Shown: positions 1-8,295 of the stretch, piece by piece | How positions within the stretch are numbered: the first letter of the stretch is position 1 | How the letters are laid out: every line of letters starts with the position of its first letter | From: Candidatus Fermentibacter sp. | GTDB taxonomy: Bacteria; Fermentibacterota; Fermentibacteria; Fermentibacterales; Fermentibacteraceae | Direction of reading: 5' to 3' | NCBI GenBank assembly: GCA_030373045.1 | Contig: JAUCPW010000012.1 | Location: 1 to 37,370 of the forward strand | DNA length: 37,370 nucleotides | Made by a program: the position numbers and the translations under genes | The notes under the pieces: generated by a model | The model's input: the letters and a program-made list of their open reading frames with translations, nothing else | What the model was told of the DNA's origin: nothing | The model's database searches: none

Positions 1-3
1 AAC

Positions 4-36
4 TCGTCGGCAGCGTCAGATGTGTATAAGAGACAG
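4..36 (+). other. Nextera transposase adapter left in the assembly
   Basis: The 33 bases match the Illumina Nextera read-1 adapter, ending in the 19-bp Tn5 mosaic end (AGATGTGTATAAGAGACAG). This is library-preparation sequence, so natural sequence begins at about position 37 and the contig end is artificial. Any reading frame crossing it should be ignored. Confidence 0.97.
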
Positions 37-128
37 CCTCCACGGCCGGCGCCAGCCACCGGAATCCCAGGGGAACCTCCGAAGTCATATCCTTGCAAAA
101 CAAACAATCACGCTCCATATTTGCAAAC

Positions 129-1301
129 ATGATCGAACGCCACTTGTTGCCCGTGCTGATCGAGCGGCTGGGCGAGATGCCTGCCGTGGTGCTGCTCGGA
201 CCGAGGCAGACCGGCAAGACTACACTCGCTCACGAGGTAGCCCGGAGGACCGACTCGATCTATCTCGATCTCGAATCCGAGAAGGACAGGGCCAAACTGG
301 CCGAGCCCGAACTCTATCTCGAGCGATATACAGGGAAGCTCGTCATCATCGACGAGATACACCGCATGCCCGGGCTCTTCGGCGTACTGAGGGGGATCAT
401 CGATCGCACCCGTCTGGCCGGCGGCGGGAGGGGCATGTACCTGCTGCTGGGATCCGCCTCCATGGACCTGCTGAGGCAGTCCGGTGAGACCCTCGCCGGA
501 CGCGTGAGCTACCTCGAGCTGGCTCCCTTCTGCATCGGGGAGGTCGGCTCCGACGCCGGGCGGATGGACGAACTCTGGGTGCGGGGAGGGTTCCCCGACA
601 GCTTCCTGGCCAGGAGCGGGGTCGCGAGTTTCAGGTGGAGGAGCGATTTCATCAGGTCCTACCTCGAGAGGGACATCCCGCAGCTGAGGCCCCGGATTCC
701 GGCCGAGAGGCTGAGGAGACTGTGGATCATGCTCGCCCACGACCAGGGCGGCATGCTGAACATCTCCCGGCTTGCAGGGAACATCGGAGTGGATGTGAGG
801 ACTGCCTCGCATTACGTGGACCTTCTGGCGGACCTACTCCTAGTGCGCAGGCTCCTGCCCTGGGCGTCCAACACCGGGAAAAGGCTCCGGAAATCCCCCA
901 AGGTCTATGTGAGGGACAGCGGGCTCGTTCATGCCCTGCTGTCGATCGGTGACCGGGAGGCGCTCCTGTCGCATCCGGTGGTCGGGCAGAGCTGGGAGGG
1001 ATTCGTGATCGAACAGCTCATCGAATCCTGTCCGGCGGGAACGCAGCCATTCTTCTACAGAACCGGGGGAGGTGCCGAGATAGATCTCCTGCTCGACCTG
1101 CCCGGAGGTGTCCTCTGGGCTGTCGAAGTGAAGCGGAGCATGGCGCCCGGCCCCGGGCGGGGGTTCCATTCGGCCTGTGCGGATCTCTCGCCCACAGGCA
1201 GGTTCATCGTCTATCCAGGATCGGAGAGATACCCCCTGGCGGAGGGAATCGATGCGATCCCGCTCCCGGTCCTGGCAGGGATGCTTTCGGAATCCGGTTG
1301 A
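129..1301 (+). CDS. AAA-type ATPase with C-terminal DUF4143 domain
   Basis: A 390-residue protein of the widespread ATPase + DUF4143 family, whose cellular role is not settled. A Walker A motif (GPRQTGKT) lies near residues 24-31 and a Walker B (LVIIDEIH) near 71-78. The middle looks like the winged-helix region of the family. The C-terminal part carries AEIDLLL and, further on, WAVEVKRS, which resembles the D...ExK core of the PD-(D/E)XK fold often seen in DUF4143. I chose ATG 129 because family members begin right at this IERHL-like helix; an in-frame ATG at 93 is possible but lies closer to the adapter-bearing end. It stands alone, with about 170 bases before the next gene. Family assignment is firm, function is not. 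Confidence 0.88.
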   Translation: MIERHLLPVLIERLGEMPAVVLLGPRQTGKTTLAHEVARRTDSIYLDLESEKDRAKLAEPELYLERYTGKLVIIDEIHRMPGLFGVLRGIIDRTRLAGGGRGMYLLLGSASMDLLRQSGETLAGRVSYLELAPFCIGEVGSDAGRMDELWVRGGFPDSFLARSGVASFRWRSDFIRSYLERDIPQLRPRIPAERLRRLWIMLAHDQGGMLNISRLAGNIGVDVRTASHYVDLLADLLLVRRLLPWASNTGKRLRKSPKVYVRDSGLVHALLSIGDREALLSHPVVGQSWEGFVIEQLIESCPAGTQPFFYRTGGGAEIDLLLDLPGGVLWAVEVKRSMAPGPGRGFHSACADLSPTGRFIVYPGSERYPLAEGIDAIPLPVLAGMLSESG

Positions 1302-1417
1302 AGACGACGGACGTGACCGGGTCTGACCGGTGTCAGGCTGCTATTGTGTTGAAGCTCCTGTCTCCCCTGCGGCCTGGACCGTCAGCGCATCCTGCCGAGC
1401 CTGAGATCTCCAGGGAC

Positions 1418-1446
1418 TTGACCCCGTTCCATCATACTCTAATAAT
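1418..1446 (+). promoter_or_regulatory. Candidate sigma-70-type promoter
   Basis: TTGACC at 1418-1423 and AATAAT at 1441-1446 are separated by 17 bases, a good match to the -35/-10 consensus. It lies about 27 bases before the start of the membrane protein at 1473, in a stretch that is clearly more AT-rich than its surroundings. The rest of 1302-1469 shows no convincing gene. Confidence 0.5.
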
Positions 1447-1472
1447 CAGAGAACTCTGGGAAAGGAGTGATG

Positions 1473-2027
1473 ATGGACGCTAATTCAGTTGAATCCGACA
1501 TCCGCTACGTGCGCGGGCTGGTCGACAGGTCCTCGTCGGGCTCCATCCCGGCCTCCGTGTTCCTTCTCTGGGCTGTTCTGGTCCTTGCGGGCTTCGCCAT
1601 GGTGGACTTCGCACCCCGGCAGACTGCGCTGTTCTGGATGATCGCCGGGCCCGGGGGCGGGCTTTTGAGCGGGCTCCTGGGACGCAGGGCCGGCGTGAGG
1701 ATGGGGCAGCTCGACAGGGAGACAGGGATCAGGCACTCGCTCCACTGGGGCGGGATGATGCTGGTGGTCATCCTGGCCGTGATGCTGGCCGTCCGGGGTT
1801 TCGTGCAGGGCACCGTTCTGAGCCAGGTCATCCTGCTGGTCGTCGCAATGGGATGGTGGGGCGCCGGGGTCCACTTCGACAGGAGCTTCCTGCTCCTCGG
1901 CGGCGTGATGATGGCCGGGTTCGTCGCGACGCTCTTTGCGCTGCCGTACGCATGGACGGCGACCGGTGTGCTGACCGCCGCCTCGCTTGTGGTCATCGCG
2001 CTGGGGAGGAGAAGGAGAGATGCCTGA
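1473..2027 (+). CDS. Small polytopic membrane protein, unknown function
   Basis: A 184-residue protein with about five hydrophobic segments: one near residues 27-43 (SVFLLWAVLVLAGFAMV), one near 50-65, and further ones near 90-110, 115-135 and 140-175. A short hydrophilic N-terminus precedes the first segment. AAAGGAG at 1461-1467 gives 5-nt spacing to ATG 1473, which is preferred over ATG 1470 and GTG 1467. The end overlaps the start of the winged-helix regulator by 8 bases, so the two are almost certainly one transcription unit. Pairs of a small membrane protein and this kind of regulator are common; by analogy the regulator may control the pair. I do not recognise the membrane family beyond that. 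Confidence 0.75.
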   Translation: MDANSVESDIRYVRGLVDRSSSGSIPASVFLLWAVLVLAGFAMVDFAPRQTALFWMIAGPGGGLLSGLLGRRAGVRMGQLDRETGIRHSLHWGGMMLVVILAVMLAVRGFVQGTVLSQVILLVVAMGWWGAGVHFDRSFLLLGGVMMAGFVATLFALPYAWTATGVLTAASLVVIALGRRRRDA

Positions 2028-2349
2028 GGGGAAGCGCGGATCGGACGAGGAGATCCGCGGCACGCTCGAAGGGGTGAGCGGGCTCCTGTCCCACAGGGTG
2101 AGGCTGGGGATATGCGTTCTCCTGTCGCGGCATTCGGCGCTCTCCTTCTCGCGCCTCAAGGAGCTGCTGGGCGAGACTGACGGCAGCCTGGGCGCCCAGC
2201 TCAGAAAGCTGGAGGACGAGGGATTCATCTCGGCGCGCAAGGAGTTCCGCGACAGGAAGCCGGTGACGTGGTACACGCTGACGCCGGCAGGACGGGATGG
2301 TCTCCACAGCCACTTCGACGCCCTGGAATCCCTCATCGGCCGGTCGTGA
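2020..2349 (+). CDS. Winged-helix transcriptional regulator (HTH_34 type)
   Basis: A 109-residue DNA-binding protein. The stretch from about residue 20 to 95 follows the pattern of the winged-helix family PF13601: HRVRLGICVLL, then a recognition-helix region (LKELLGETDGSLGAQLRKLE), then a wing with DRKPVTWYTLTPAGRDGL. ATG 2020 is preceded by GGAGGAGAAGGAG-like Shine-Dalgarno sequence and overlaps the upstream stop, so translation is probably coupled. An effector domain is absent, as usual for this short family. It likely acts on its own operon with the upstream membrane protein; that is inference from the overlap. Confidence 0.85.
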   Translation: MPEGKRGSDEEIRGTLEGVSGLLSHRVRLGICVLLSRHSALSFSRLKELLGETDGSLGAQLRKLEDEGFISARKEFRDRKPVTWYTLTPAGRDGLHSHFDALESLIGRS

Positions 2350-2427
2350 CCCCGCTTCGTTGACCCGCCTCCGGTGCCGGCGTATCATGGATGCAGGAAT
2401 ATCCAATCCGGGAGTCAGGAGGCCCCT

Positions 2428-4245
2428 ATGCGCAGAATCCTGGTTCCGGTGCTTCTCCTGCCGATCGCTTCGCCAGCAACGACATACACCCAGACGGACT
2501 GGAGCGGCGGCCCCGGCGTCCCCGGGCCGGTAGAGGACTGGGGCACTGCATTCCAGCAGGAGAATCACGTCTGCTGGTCCATCACCGGCGTACTCCACCT
2601 GGACACGAACTACGTCGAGCAGAGCTTCATGCCAGCGATCCCCATCCTCACCGGGCAGGGGTCGCCCACCGCGATATGCTCGTCCGACCTCACCGGTGAC
2701 GGACTGCCCGACATCGCTGGCGGATTCTGGGACACTAGCCGGGTGATCCTGTGCGTGAACCCAGGGATCACGGGCCCCTGGCAGTCGATCATGGTCGATG
2801 ACGATGCGCCCGAACCCGTCATGCTGTCGGCAGCCGACTTCGACGGCGACGGCGACACCGACCTGGCCGTCTCCGAATCCGGTGCGGACAGGATATCCTG
2901 GTATCGGAACTCGGGATCGGGATCGGCATGGACCGAGAACAGGGTGGGGGCCTGCCCCGACGCATACTCGTGCCTCGCCTGGGATCCCGATCTCGACGGC
3001 GACGCGGACATCCTCTGCACATCCCGCGCAGGCGGATGGGTGGGATGGTTCGAGAACGCCGGCGGGGCCGGTACCTCCTGGGTCCTCCACATCATCGACG
3101 ACACCCTCCCCGGTCCGATCACCGCGGTCACCGGCGATTTCGACGGGAACGCCGGGCCCGACCTGGCCGTCGCGGGTACGGGCGGCATCCGGCTCGCCGC
3201 ATTCACTTCGCCCGGGTACGGCAGGACGGTGATCGAGACCGCGACGCTGGGCTGTACGTTCTACGGTCTCGTCGCGGCCGATTTCGACGGCGACGGGATG
3301 GACGACATCGCCGCCGGGTCGGTGATATCCGACGAGATCTACTGTTACCTCGGCACCGGCTCTCCGCCTTCGTGGAACCCCGTCGAAGTCGTGCACAAGG
3401 CTTCGAGCTGCCTGGAGGCCAGGGACCTCGACTCTGACGGCGATCTCGACATCGTCTCCTCTTCCGCCATCGACAACGGCCTCGTGCTGAGGTTGAACAC
3501 CGGGACCGGAACCTCGTGGGCTCCGAAACCCATCCTGCCCATCGGCACCGGCGGGTTCTTCTGGATGACCCATGGTGACTTCGACGGAGACGGTTACGGC
3601 GATCTGGCAGGATCGTCCTACTCCGGGCAGGCGCTCGTCACAATGCCGTGGGGTGATCGCGCGATCCTCTACAGCACCGGATCGCTCGCGTCGTCCATCC
3701 TCCACGTCGACACCTCCTCCGGGGAGCCCTGGTTCATGAGGTTCGAAGGCAGCACATACCTGACGATGCGCGTCAGGTCCTCGGACGATCCTTCGGAGAT
3801 GGGAAGCTGGTCCGCCGAGCTGTTCATGCTGCCGGGATCCTGGGAGTCGCTCGCCGGATACGTCGACCCCGGCGACGAGTACGTGCAGTACCTGGTGAGC
3901 CCGACCCAGAACGAGGAGTGGGGAGATCCCGTGGTGACCTCTGTTTCGCTCTCGGACGACATCACCGGGATCGGGGGCGGATCGGAACCGGGATGCCCCG
4001 TCATCGCCCCGGCCAATCCCGCAAGAGGCTCGATCTCGCTCATCGTGGCATCCGCCGCGGAAGGGCCTGCGTCCATCGACATCTTCGACATCTCGGGGAG
4101 GCTCGTCGATACGATGCTCGAAGGCGTCCTCGGAGCCGGGGAGCGAGTCATCACAGGAGACTCCGACCTGCCCTCGGGATGCTACACGGTCAGATACTCC
4201 GTGGACGGCCGCGAGGGGACCCTCCGCATCGTCCTGCTGAGATAG
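2428..4245 (+). CDS. Secreted FG-GAP/VCBS repeat protein with type IX-like sorting domain
   Basis: A 605-residue exported protein. The N-terminus (MRRILVPVLLLPIASPA) is a signal peptide. Seven calcium-loop repeats of the DxDGDGxxD type start near residues 87, 137, 188, 237, 285, 333 and 384, a regular 48-51 residue period expected for blades of an FG-GAP/VCBS propeller. The last 85 residues form a beta-sandwich with a DISGRLV motif, PSGCYTVRY and a basic end, matching the pattern of the Por secretion C-terminal sorting domain. ATG 2428 has AGGAGG at 2417-2422. The protein is probably surface-attached or released; its ligand is unknown. The M28 peptidase follows after 9 bases, so an operon is likely. 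Confidence 0.88.
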   Translation: MRRILVPVLLLPIASPATTYTQTDWSGGPGVPGPVEDWGTAFQQENHVCWSITGVLHLDTNYVEQSFMPAIPILTGQGSPTAICSSDLTGDGLPDIAGGFWDTSRVILCVNPGITGPWQSIMVDDDAPEPVMLSAADFDGDGDTDLAVSESGADRISWYRNSGSGSAWTENRVGACPDAYSCLAWDPDLDGDADILCTSRAGGWVGWFENAGGAGTSWVLHIIDDTLPGPITAVTGDFDGNAGPDLAVAGTGGIRLAAFTSPGYGRTVIETATLGCTFYGLVAADFDGDGMDDIAAGSVISDEIYCYLGTGSPPSWNPVEVVHKASSCLEARDLDSDGDLDIVSSSAIDNGLVLRLNTGTGTSWAPKPILPIGTGGFFWMTHGDFDGDGYGDLAGSSYSGQALVTMPWGDRAILYSTGSLASSILHVDTSSGEPWFMRFEGSTYLTMRVRSSDDPSEMGSWSAELFMLPGSWESLAGYVDPGDEYVQYLVSPTQNEEWGDPVVTSVSLSDDITGIGGGSEPGCPVIAPANPARGSISLIVASAAEGPASIDIFDISGRLVDTMLEGVLGAGERVITGDSDLPSGCYTVRYSVDGREGTLRIVLLR

Positions 4246-4254
4246 GGGGCGTGT

Positions 4255-5772
4255 ATGAGCATCATCATGCTGTCTCTGGCCTGCATCCTCGCAGGAGATG
4301 CTGCACCGCCTGCGCAGCTCCATGTACTGGAGGGCGCCGCTCCCCTGACCGAAGGGAGTGTCCTGGTCTTCCGCGGCGCCGGGTTCCGCCTGGCCATAGG
4401 CCCTGCTCCCGCGGGGAGCCTCGTGCTCGACCCCGAAGCCGGGGCGCCCGATGATTACGCCGCTATCATGGGCGAATACCTGCGAAGCCCGCTCGCCTGC
4501 AGCGACTATGGCTCCGTCCTGTACGAGAGGGATGGCGTCAGCTTCGTCAGGCTCGATCCGGGGCGGACCGCAGCTCTCACCGAAGCCACCGTCAGGCTGA
4601 GGCCCCTCGTGGAAAGGCCGGTAAGGCCGGAGCTGCCCCGGAGCGTGTCGTTCGATCCGTGGGTGGAGCAGATCGTGGCATCGGTGAGCGAGGACTCGAT
4701 CATCTCCATCATCGGAAGGCTCGAGCGGTTCGAGAGCAGGTACTGGAGCAACGATTCGTTCCCGGCGGCGCGCGACTGGGCGATCGCAAGGCTCGAGAGC
4801 ATGGGTTACGAGGTCGAGGTGCAGGAATTCTTCGTCGACTCGCCCGGGGTGTCGCAGAACCTCATCGTCACGATCCCCGGAACGGTGTACCCGGACAGGT
4901 ACTGGATGATCGGAGGCCACCTCGATTCCGGGCACAATCCCTACGAAGTGTTCCCGGGTGCCGATGACAATGCATCCGGATCCGTGACGGCGCTCGAGGC
5001 GGCACGTACGATGCTGCCCTACCAGTTCGAGTACACGGTGAAGATCGCGCTGTGGGGGGCGGAGGAGGCCGGGCTCGTGGGCAGCGGGTTCTATGCAGCC
5101 GAAGCAGCGGCCGCGGGTGACTCCATCATGGGATACGTCAACCTGGACATGATCCTCTACGGCCCGGTGATCGGACCGAGCAGCTTCGACATCGTGAGAG
5201 TCTACTACAACGACTCTTCAGCCGCGTTCAGCGACCTGTACGACCAGTCCACCGATCTCTACGTCCCCGACCTGGAGAGGATCTACACCTATGCGACTAT
5301 CGGCGGCAGCGATCACTTATCGTTCTGGGCGAACGGCTTCACCGCGATAGACCTGTACGAGAGCATGCTAGGCGAGAATCCGTACTACCACAGGTATGAC
5401 GACCTTATCGCGAACTACCTCGAGTTCTTCCCGTTCGGCACGAACGTGGCGAGGAGCGCGGTAGCCTGCATAGCTGCGCTTGCCGTCCCTGTGGGCCTGG
5501 GGATCGGAGAGGGGCCGGGCCGTTCCGTGGCAGTCAGCGTCTCTCCTTCGCCGGCGGCATCTGTCGTTCTGGTTCAGACCTCGGGGTTCGGACCTGTTCA
5601 GGCTTCAGTGACCCTGTACGACCTCGCGGGCCGGGAGGTCGGGTCGGCTGTGCTCGACGAGGGAGGCGGGGTCGAGTTAGGCGTGTCATCCCTGCAGCCC
5701 GGGGTCTACCTGGTGAGGGTGGCTGAAGGGGACGGTCCGACCGGCACGGCCAGGCTGGTGGTCTGCCGGTGA
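4255..5772 (+). CDS. Secreted M28-family zinc metallopeptidase with C-terminal sorting domain
   Basis: A 505-residue exported aminopeptidase-like enzyme. The N-terminus is a short signal sequence (SIIMLSLACILAGDAA). The catalytic domain spans about residues 150-420 and has every M28 metal ligand: His222 (GGHLDSG), the Asp pair 237/238 (GADDNASG), Glu270/271 (AEEAG, catalytic base plus ligand), Asp298 (NLDMI) and His379 (YYHRYDD). The C-terminal 75 residues carry YDLAGREV and PGVYLVRV, the same type IX-like sorting module as the upstream protein. Residues 20-140 form an N-terminal extension seen in similar form in the paralogue at 25026-26579. It should release N-terminal amino acids from peptides outside the cell or on its surface; the exact substrate is unknown. 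Confidence 0.92.
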   Translation: MSIIMLSLACILAGDAAPPAQLHVLEGAAPLTEGSVLVFRGAGFRLAIGPAPAGSLVLDPEAGAPDDYAAIMGEYLRSPLACSDYGSVLYERDGVSFVRLDPGRTAALTEATVRLRPLVERPVRPELPRSVSFDPWVEQIVASVSEDSIISIIGRLERFESRYWSNDSFPAARDWAIARLESMGYEVEVQEFFVDSPGVSQNLIVTIPGTVYPDRYWMIGGHLDSGHNPYEVFPGADDNASGSVTALEAARTMLPYQFEYTVKIALWGAEEAGLVGSGFYAAEAAAAGDSIMGYVNLDMILYGPVIGPSSFDIVRVYYNDSSAAFSDLYDQSTDLYVPDLERIYTYATIGGSDHLSFWANGFTAIDLYESMLGENPYYHRYDDLIANYLEFFPFGTNVARSAVACIAALAVPVGLGIGEGPGRSVAVSVSPSPAASVVLVQTSGFGPVQASVTLYDLAGREVGSAVLDEGGGVELGVSSLQPGVYLVRVAEGDGPTGTARLVVCR

Positions 5773-6239
5773 AGACGAGGAGAGTGGGGCATCGAACCCG
5801 CGCGTACGGGGCAGTCCTGTCGGCAGTCATGCTTCTTGCCGCGTCCTGCGGCACCAGTGTCACACGAACCACCCCGGTGATCGACACCGGGACGATCCGC
5901 GGCCGCCTGTCATTCCCCAGTGAATACCTCGAGCCCCAGCGCGTGGTCGCTTTCGACTCGGAGACGCTCGAGCCGGTGGCGTCGGTGGAGACCGACGGGG
6001 GGCAGGCCTCCTACTCTCTCCGGGTTCCGGAGGGGAACTACGTCGTCGTCTCCTATCCCCGCGATCCGGAAATGTCGGCATTCGTGGCAGGATACTCCCA
6101 GGCCGTCCCCGCCGGCCTGATCTACGGCCTGGAAGACCATTCGCTGATCGAGGTGGAGGTCGAGGCGGGCTCGGTGGTGACCGGAGTGGATCCGACGGAC
6201 TGGTACGCCCCCGAGGGCACGTTCCCTGCCGAACCCTAG
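5769..6239 (+). CDS. Lipoprotein with carboxypeptidase-regulatory-like domain
   Basis: A 156-residue protein starting at GTG 5769, which overlaps the stop of the peptidase gene by 4 bases (GTGA), so translation is probably coupled. Basic residues (KTRRVGHRTR) precede a hydrophobic stretch ending in LAASC, a lipobox with Cys27 as the lipidated residue. The body (TIRGRLSFPSEY ... ASYSLRVPEGNYVVV) follows the beta-sandwich pattern of carboxypeptidase-regulatory-like domains that decorate secreted proteins. No catalytic residues are visible. It is probably anchored in the inner or outer membrane next to the secreted products of the same operon. Confidence 0.75.
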   Translation: MKTRRVGHRTRAYGAVLSAVMLLAASCGTSVTRTTPVIDTGTIRGRLSFPSEYLEPQRVVAFDSETLEPVASVETDGGQASYSLRVPEGNYVVVSYPRDPEMSAFVAGYSQAVPAGLIYGLEDHSLIEVEVEAGSVVTGVDPTDWYAPEGTFPAEP

Positions 6240-6323
6240 CCGGTTCACGACCGCCCCCTGCCCCTCCGCCGTTTTCGATCAGCGATCGATGCATCTGAAT
6301 ACCTGACATCCCCCGACCCTCCT

Positions 6324-6349
6324 GCAAGGCTTTCTTCGCCGAGCCTTGC
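6324..6349 (+). terminator. Hairpin, possible terminator
   Basis: GCAAGGCT at 6324-6331 pairs perfectly with AGCCTTGC at 6342-6349 around a 10-nt loop. It lies 85 bases after the lipoprotein stop. There is no T-run after it, so intrinsic termination is uncertain; it may instead protect the 3' end of the transcript. Confidence 0.35.
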
Positions 6350-6412
6350 GATCCAGAGATATGAGGGCGATACTCTCATCGGGGATCCATGACGTGATGC
6401 AGGGAGGGGACC

Positions 6413-6748
6413 ATGAAGATGCGGCTCCTGTCCATATCATTGCTGATCCTGGCGGCGGGCCCCGGGTGCGACTCGTTCTCGTACCCCTTCACGCAGGTGA
6501 GCGGACCTCACGAGATGAGCTTCACTCCGGCCGACTCCGGCACAGTGAGCATCGTCGTGAAGAACGACTGACTCGAGGAGGTCATGGTTCTGGAGCCCGG
6601 GGTGCAGGTCGCGGGCGGGACTTCCGTCTCACGCACCTGGGATCTGGAGGACGGTGACGGAGAACCCGTCGAAGACGGCCTCTACTTCGTCGAGGCCTCC
6701 CTCGACTCCGCCGTGTTCTCCACCATCCTGCTGGAGGTGTCGAGATGA
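6413..6748 (+). CDS. Lipoprotein with FlgD-Ig-like domain, interrupted by one in-frame UGA
   Basis: Read through the UGA at 6569-6571 (codon 53), this frame encodes 111 residues. The first half begins with a good GGGAGGGG ribosome site and a signal peptide ending in ILAAGPGC (possible lipoprotein Cys19), then a beta-rich segment ending IVVKND. After UGA the same frame continues LEEVMVLEPG and later TWDLEDGDGEPVEDGLYF, which is the normal continuation of a FlgD-Ig/sorting-like beta sandwich. The final stop TGA overlaps the next start as ATGA (6745-6748), so ribosomes appear expected to reach it. Options: recoding (selenocysteine or readthrough), a recent nonsense mutation, a base error, or reinitiation at ATG 6584. 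The last has GAGGAGG only 2 bases upstream, which is too close for good initiation. Confidence 0.6.
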
Positions 6749-7452
6749 TCGCCATCCTGGCGGCGGCGGCACTGCTGGCGCAGCCTTCGGGCCCCGGCGA
6801 CGGCTTCGATCCCGGGTTCAAGATCGGCTTCGGCTTCGGGTTCGGCTTCCCCTCGATGTCCGACGAGGACCTCTTCGCGGAGGAGATGGAGGCCGCGGGG
6901 ATACCCTTCGAGACCGACGAGGTCGTGACGTCGGGAATCGTCGACCTCACGTTCGACGCCTCCAGCCGGTTCAAGGTGCGCGGCGGGCTGGGCTTCGGGA
7001 GCTTCGACGGGGCCTACAGCGAGGAGTACAGCTCGATGGACGACGTCTGGCTGGCCCTCCTGACCCTGGGATTCAGCAGCCTGTTCGACTCCGACGAGGA
7101 GGTCATCGACCTTGCCGACAGCTATGTCGAGATAGAGACCGAGGGCTACTACGTGATCTCGCGGAGTTCGGGCGCGTCGTTCTCGGCAGGCGGCGGGCCG
7201 GTGTTCACCTTCGTCAACCGCTCGCTCGAGTCTCCCCTCACTTTGTCGGAGAGGTCGGGATCGGCGATGGGCTTCATGGGTTCTCTCAGGGTGGAGCAGG
7301 AGGGAGGCGGCAAATTCATCGGTCTGCCGCTGCGCCTGTTCGCCCAGGGCGGATACAGGCGGTCCTGCGTGGCGCTCGACGGGGCGGAGGATTTCGAACT
7401 CGACTTCTCCGGGCCCTATCTGAGGGCGGAGCTGGCGCTGCAGTTCAGGTAG
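6745..7452 (+). CDS. Probable outer-membrane beta-barrel protein
   Basis: A 235-residue exported protein. The first 16 residues (MIAILAAAALLAQPSG) are a short signal peptide. The rest alternates polar and hydrophobic or aromatic residues in repeated strands, for example KIGFGFGFGFPSM, KVRGGLGFGSF, SFSAGGGPVFTFV and YLRAELALQFR. The protein ends in Phe-Arg after an amphipathic strand, similar to the terminal strand of outer-membrane barrels. Its start overlaps the stop of the preceding lipoprotein by 4 bases. The barrel call rests on pattern only; a surface-exposed beta-sandwich is an alternative. Confidence 0.65.
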   Translation: MIAILAAAALLAQPSGPGDGFDPGFKIGFGFGFGFPSMSDEDLFAEEMEAAGIPFETDEVVTSGIVDLTFDASSRFKVRGGLGFGSFDGAYSEEYSSMDDVWLALLTLGFSSLFDSDEEVIDLADSYVEIETEGYYVISRSSGASFSAGGGPVFTFVNRSLESPLTLSERSGSAMGFMGSLRVEQEGGGKFIGLPLRLFAQGGYRRSCVALDGAEDFELDFSGPYLRAELALQFR

Positions 7453-7511
7453 CCAGGCGGCACGCACCCATCGCACGGCAGTCCGTGGAAGACCGCCGGA
7501 GCCCCGGGTGA

Positions 7512-7985
7512 TCAGCCCTCGAGAAGAGCGACGATCCTCTCGATGACGGCTTTCTTCTCCGCGTCGGATCTCGACGCCCATGCGGACGCGATGACGCCCG
7601 GCAGCACGGTCGCCCCCGCCGTGGCGAGCATGCGCGACAGGGCGGAGATCCCCTGGCTTCCTCCCAGCAGCTTCCATCTGAAGCCCATCGTGACGAACGG
7701 GAGCGCCTTCATCCCCTTCATGTCCCCCAGCCCCGAGGCGAAGGCCAGGGCGACCGGCGACATCCCGAACGCCCAGATCGGGCCTCCGACAAGCATGGCA
7801 TCGAACCCCTGGCAGTCGGGGGTGCTCTTCAGCCTGACGTCATTCTGATGAGGCTGTACGTCACCCTCGGGTTCGAGCGGCAGCACTGCCGCCTCGTGGC
7901 CCCTCTCCCGCAGTCTGCCGGCGGCGGCTTCCGCCAGGGCGAGAGTGACGCCGGATTTCGAGTGAACTGCAATACCGATCTTCAT
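7512..7985 (-). CDS. Flavodoxin-like protein
   Basis: A 157-residue FMN-binding-type protein. It opens with MKIGIAVHSKSGVTLALAEA, the flavodoxin pattern of a first beta strand followed by a phosphate-binding loop (HSKSGVT). It continues with FDAMLVGGPIWAFGMSPV, the second flavin-contacting loop with an aromatic residue. Length is typical for a short flavodoxin. It would act as a cytoplasmic electron carrier or small quinone/flavin reductase. It starts one base after the DUF1905 gene ends on the same strand, so they are co-transcribed. Confidence 0.85.
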   Translation of the reverse strand: MKIGIAVHSKSGVTLALAEAAAGRLRERGHEAAVLPLEPEGDVQPHQNDVRLKSTPDCQGFDAMLVGGPIWAFGMSPVALAFASGLGDMKGMKALPFVTMGFRWKLLGGSQGISALSRMLATAGATVLPGVIASAWASRSDAEKKAVIERIVALLEG

Positions 7986-7986
7986 C

Positions 7987-8286
7987 TCAACCCTCCCCGG
8001 CGATGCCTCGGCGATCCTCCGTCTGTCGCGCCCCGATCCGGTCGATGACCACCCGCACCTCGTCTCCGGGGCCTTTCCCGAGCTTCCTCCTGATATCCTT
8101 CACCACCGGGAGCAGGTGGCAGGGCAGACCCATGCGGATCAGGCGGCCCCTGTACGGGATCCCGTCGATCGTAGCCATGACTTCCGGCCGTCTGGAGCCG
8201 TATTCCGCCTCCGCGTCGAAGGGGATTCTCACGAAGGCGCCGCCCCCGCCTGCATCCTCGATGGCCGCCATGAACACCCTCGCCAT
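7987..8286 (-). CDS. DUF1905 domain protein
   Basis: A 99-residue protein matching the DUF1905 pattern throughout: an opening strand, GGGGAFVRIPFDAEAEYG, then VMATIDGIPYRGRL, then HLLPVVKDIRRKLGKGPGD and the closing strand EVRVVIDR. The fold is a small beta barrel of unknown activity, often found alone or fused to a YdeI-like domain. It lies between the secreted protein at 8296-9168 and the flavodoxin, in the same direction and with very short gaps. Confidence 0.85.
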   Translation of the reverse strand: MARVFMAAIEDAGGGGAFVRIPFDAEAEYGSRRPEVMATIDGIPYRGRLIRMGLPCHLLPVVKDIRRKLGKGPGDEVRVVIDRIGARQTEDRRGIAGEG

Positions 8287-8295
8287 GACCGACTC

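Noticed and set aside
1298-1483. Short open frame overlapping the end of the DUF4143 gene
   Set aside because: It has no ribosome site, random composition, and it runs over the promoter-like boxes and the start of the next gene.
1993-4935. Very long open frame on the minus strand
   Set aside because: It is the shadow of the FG-GAP and peptidase genes; GC-rich DNA with strong codon bias leaves open antisense frames. The translation is low-complexity with no fold pattern.
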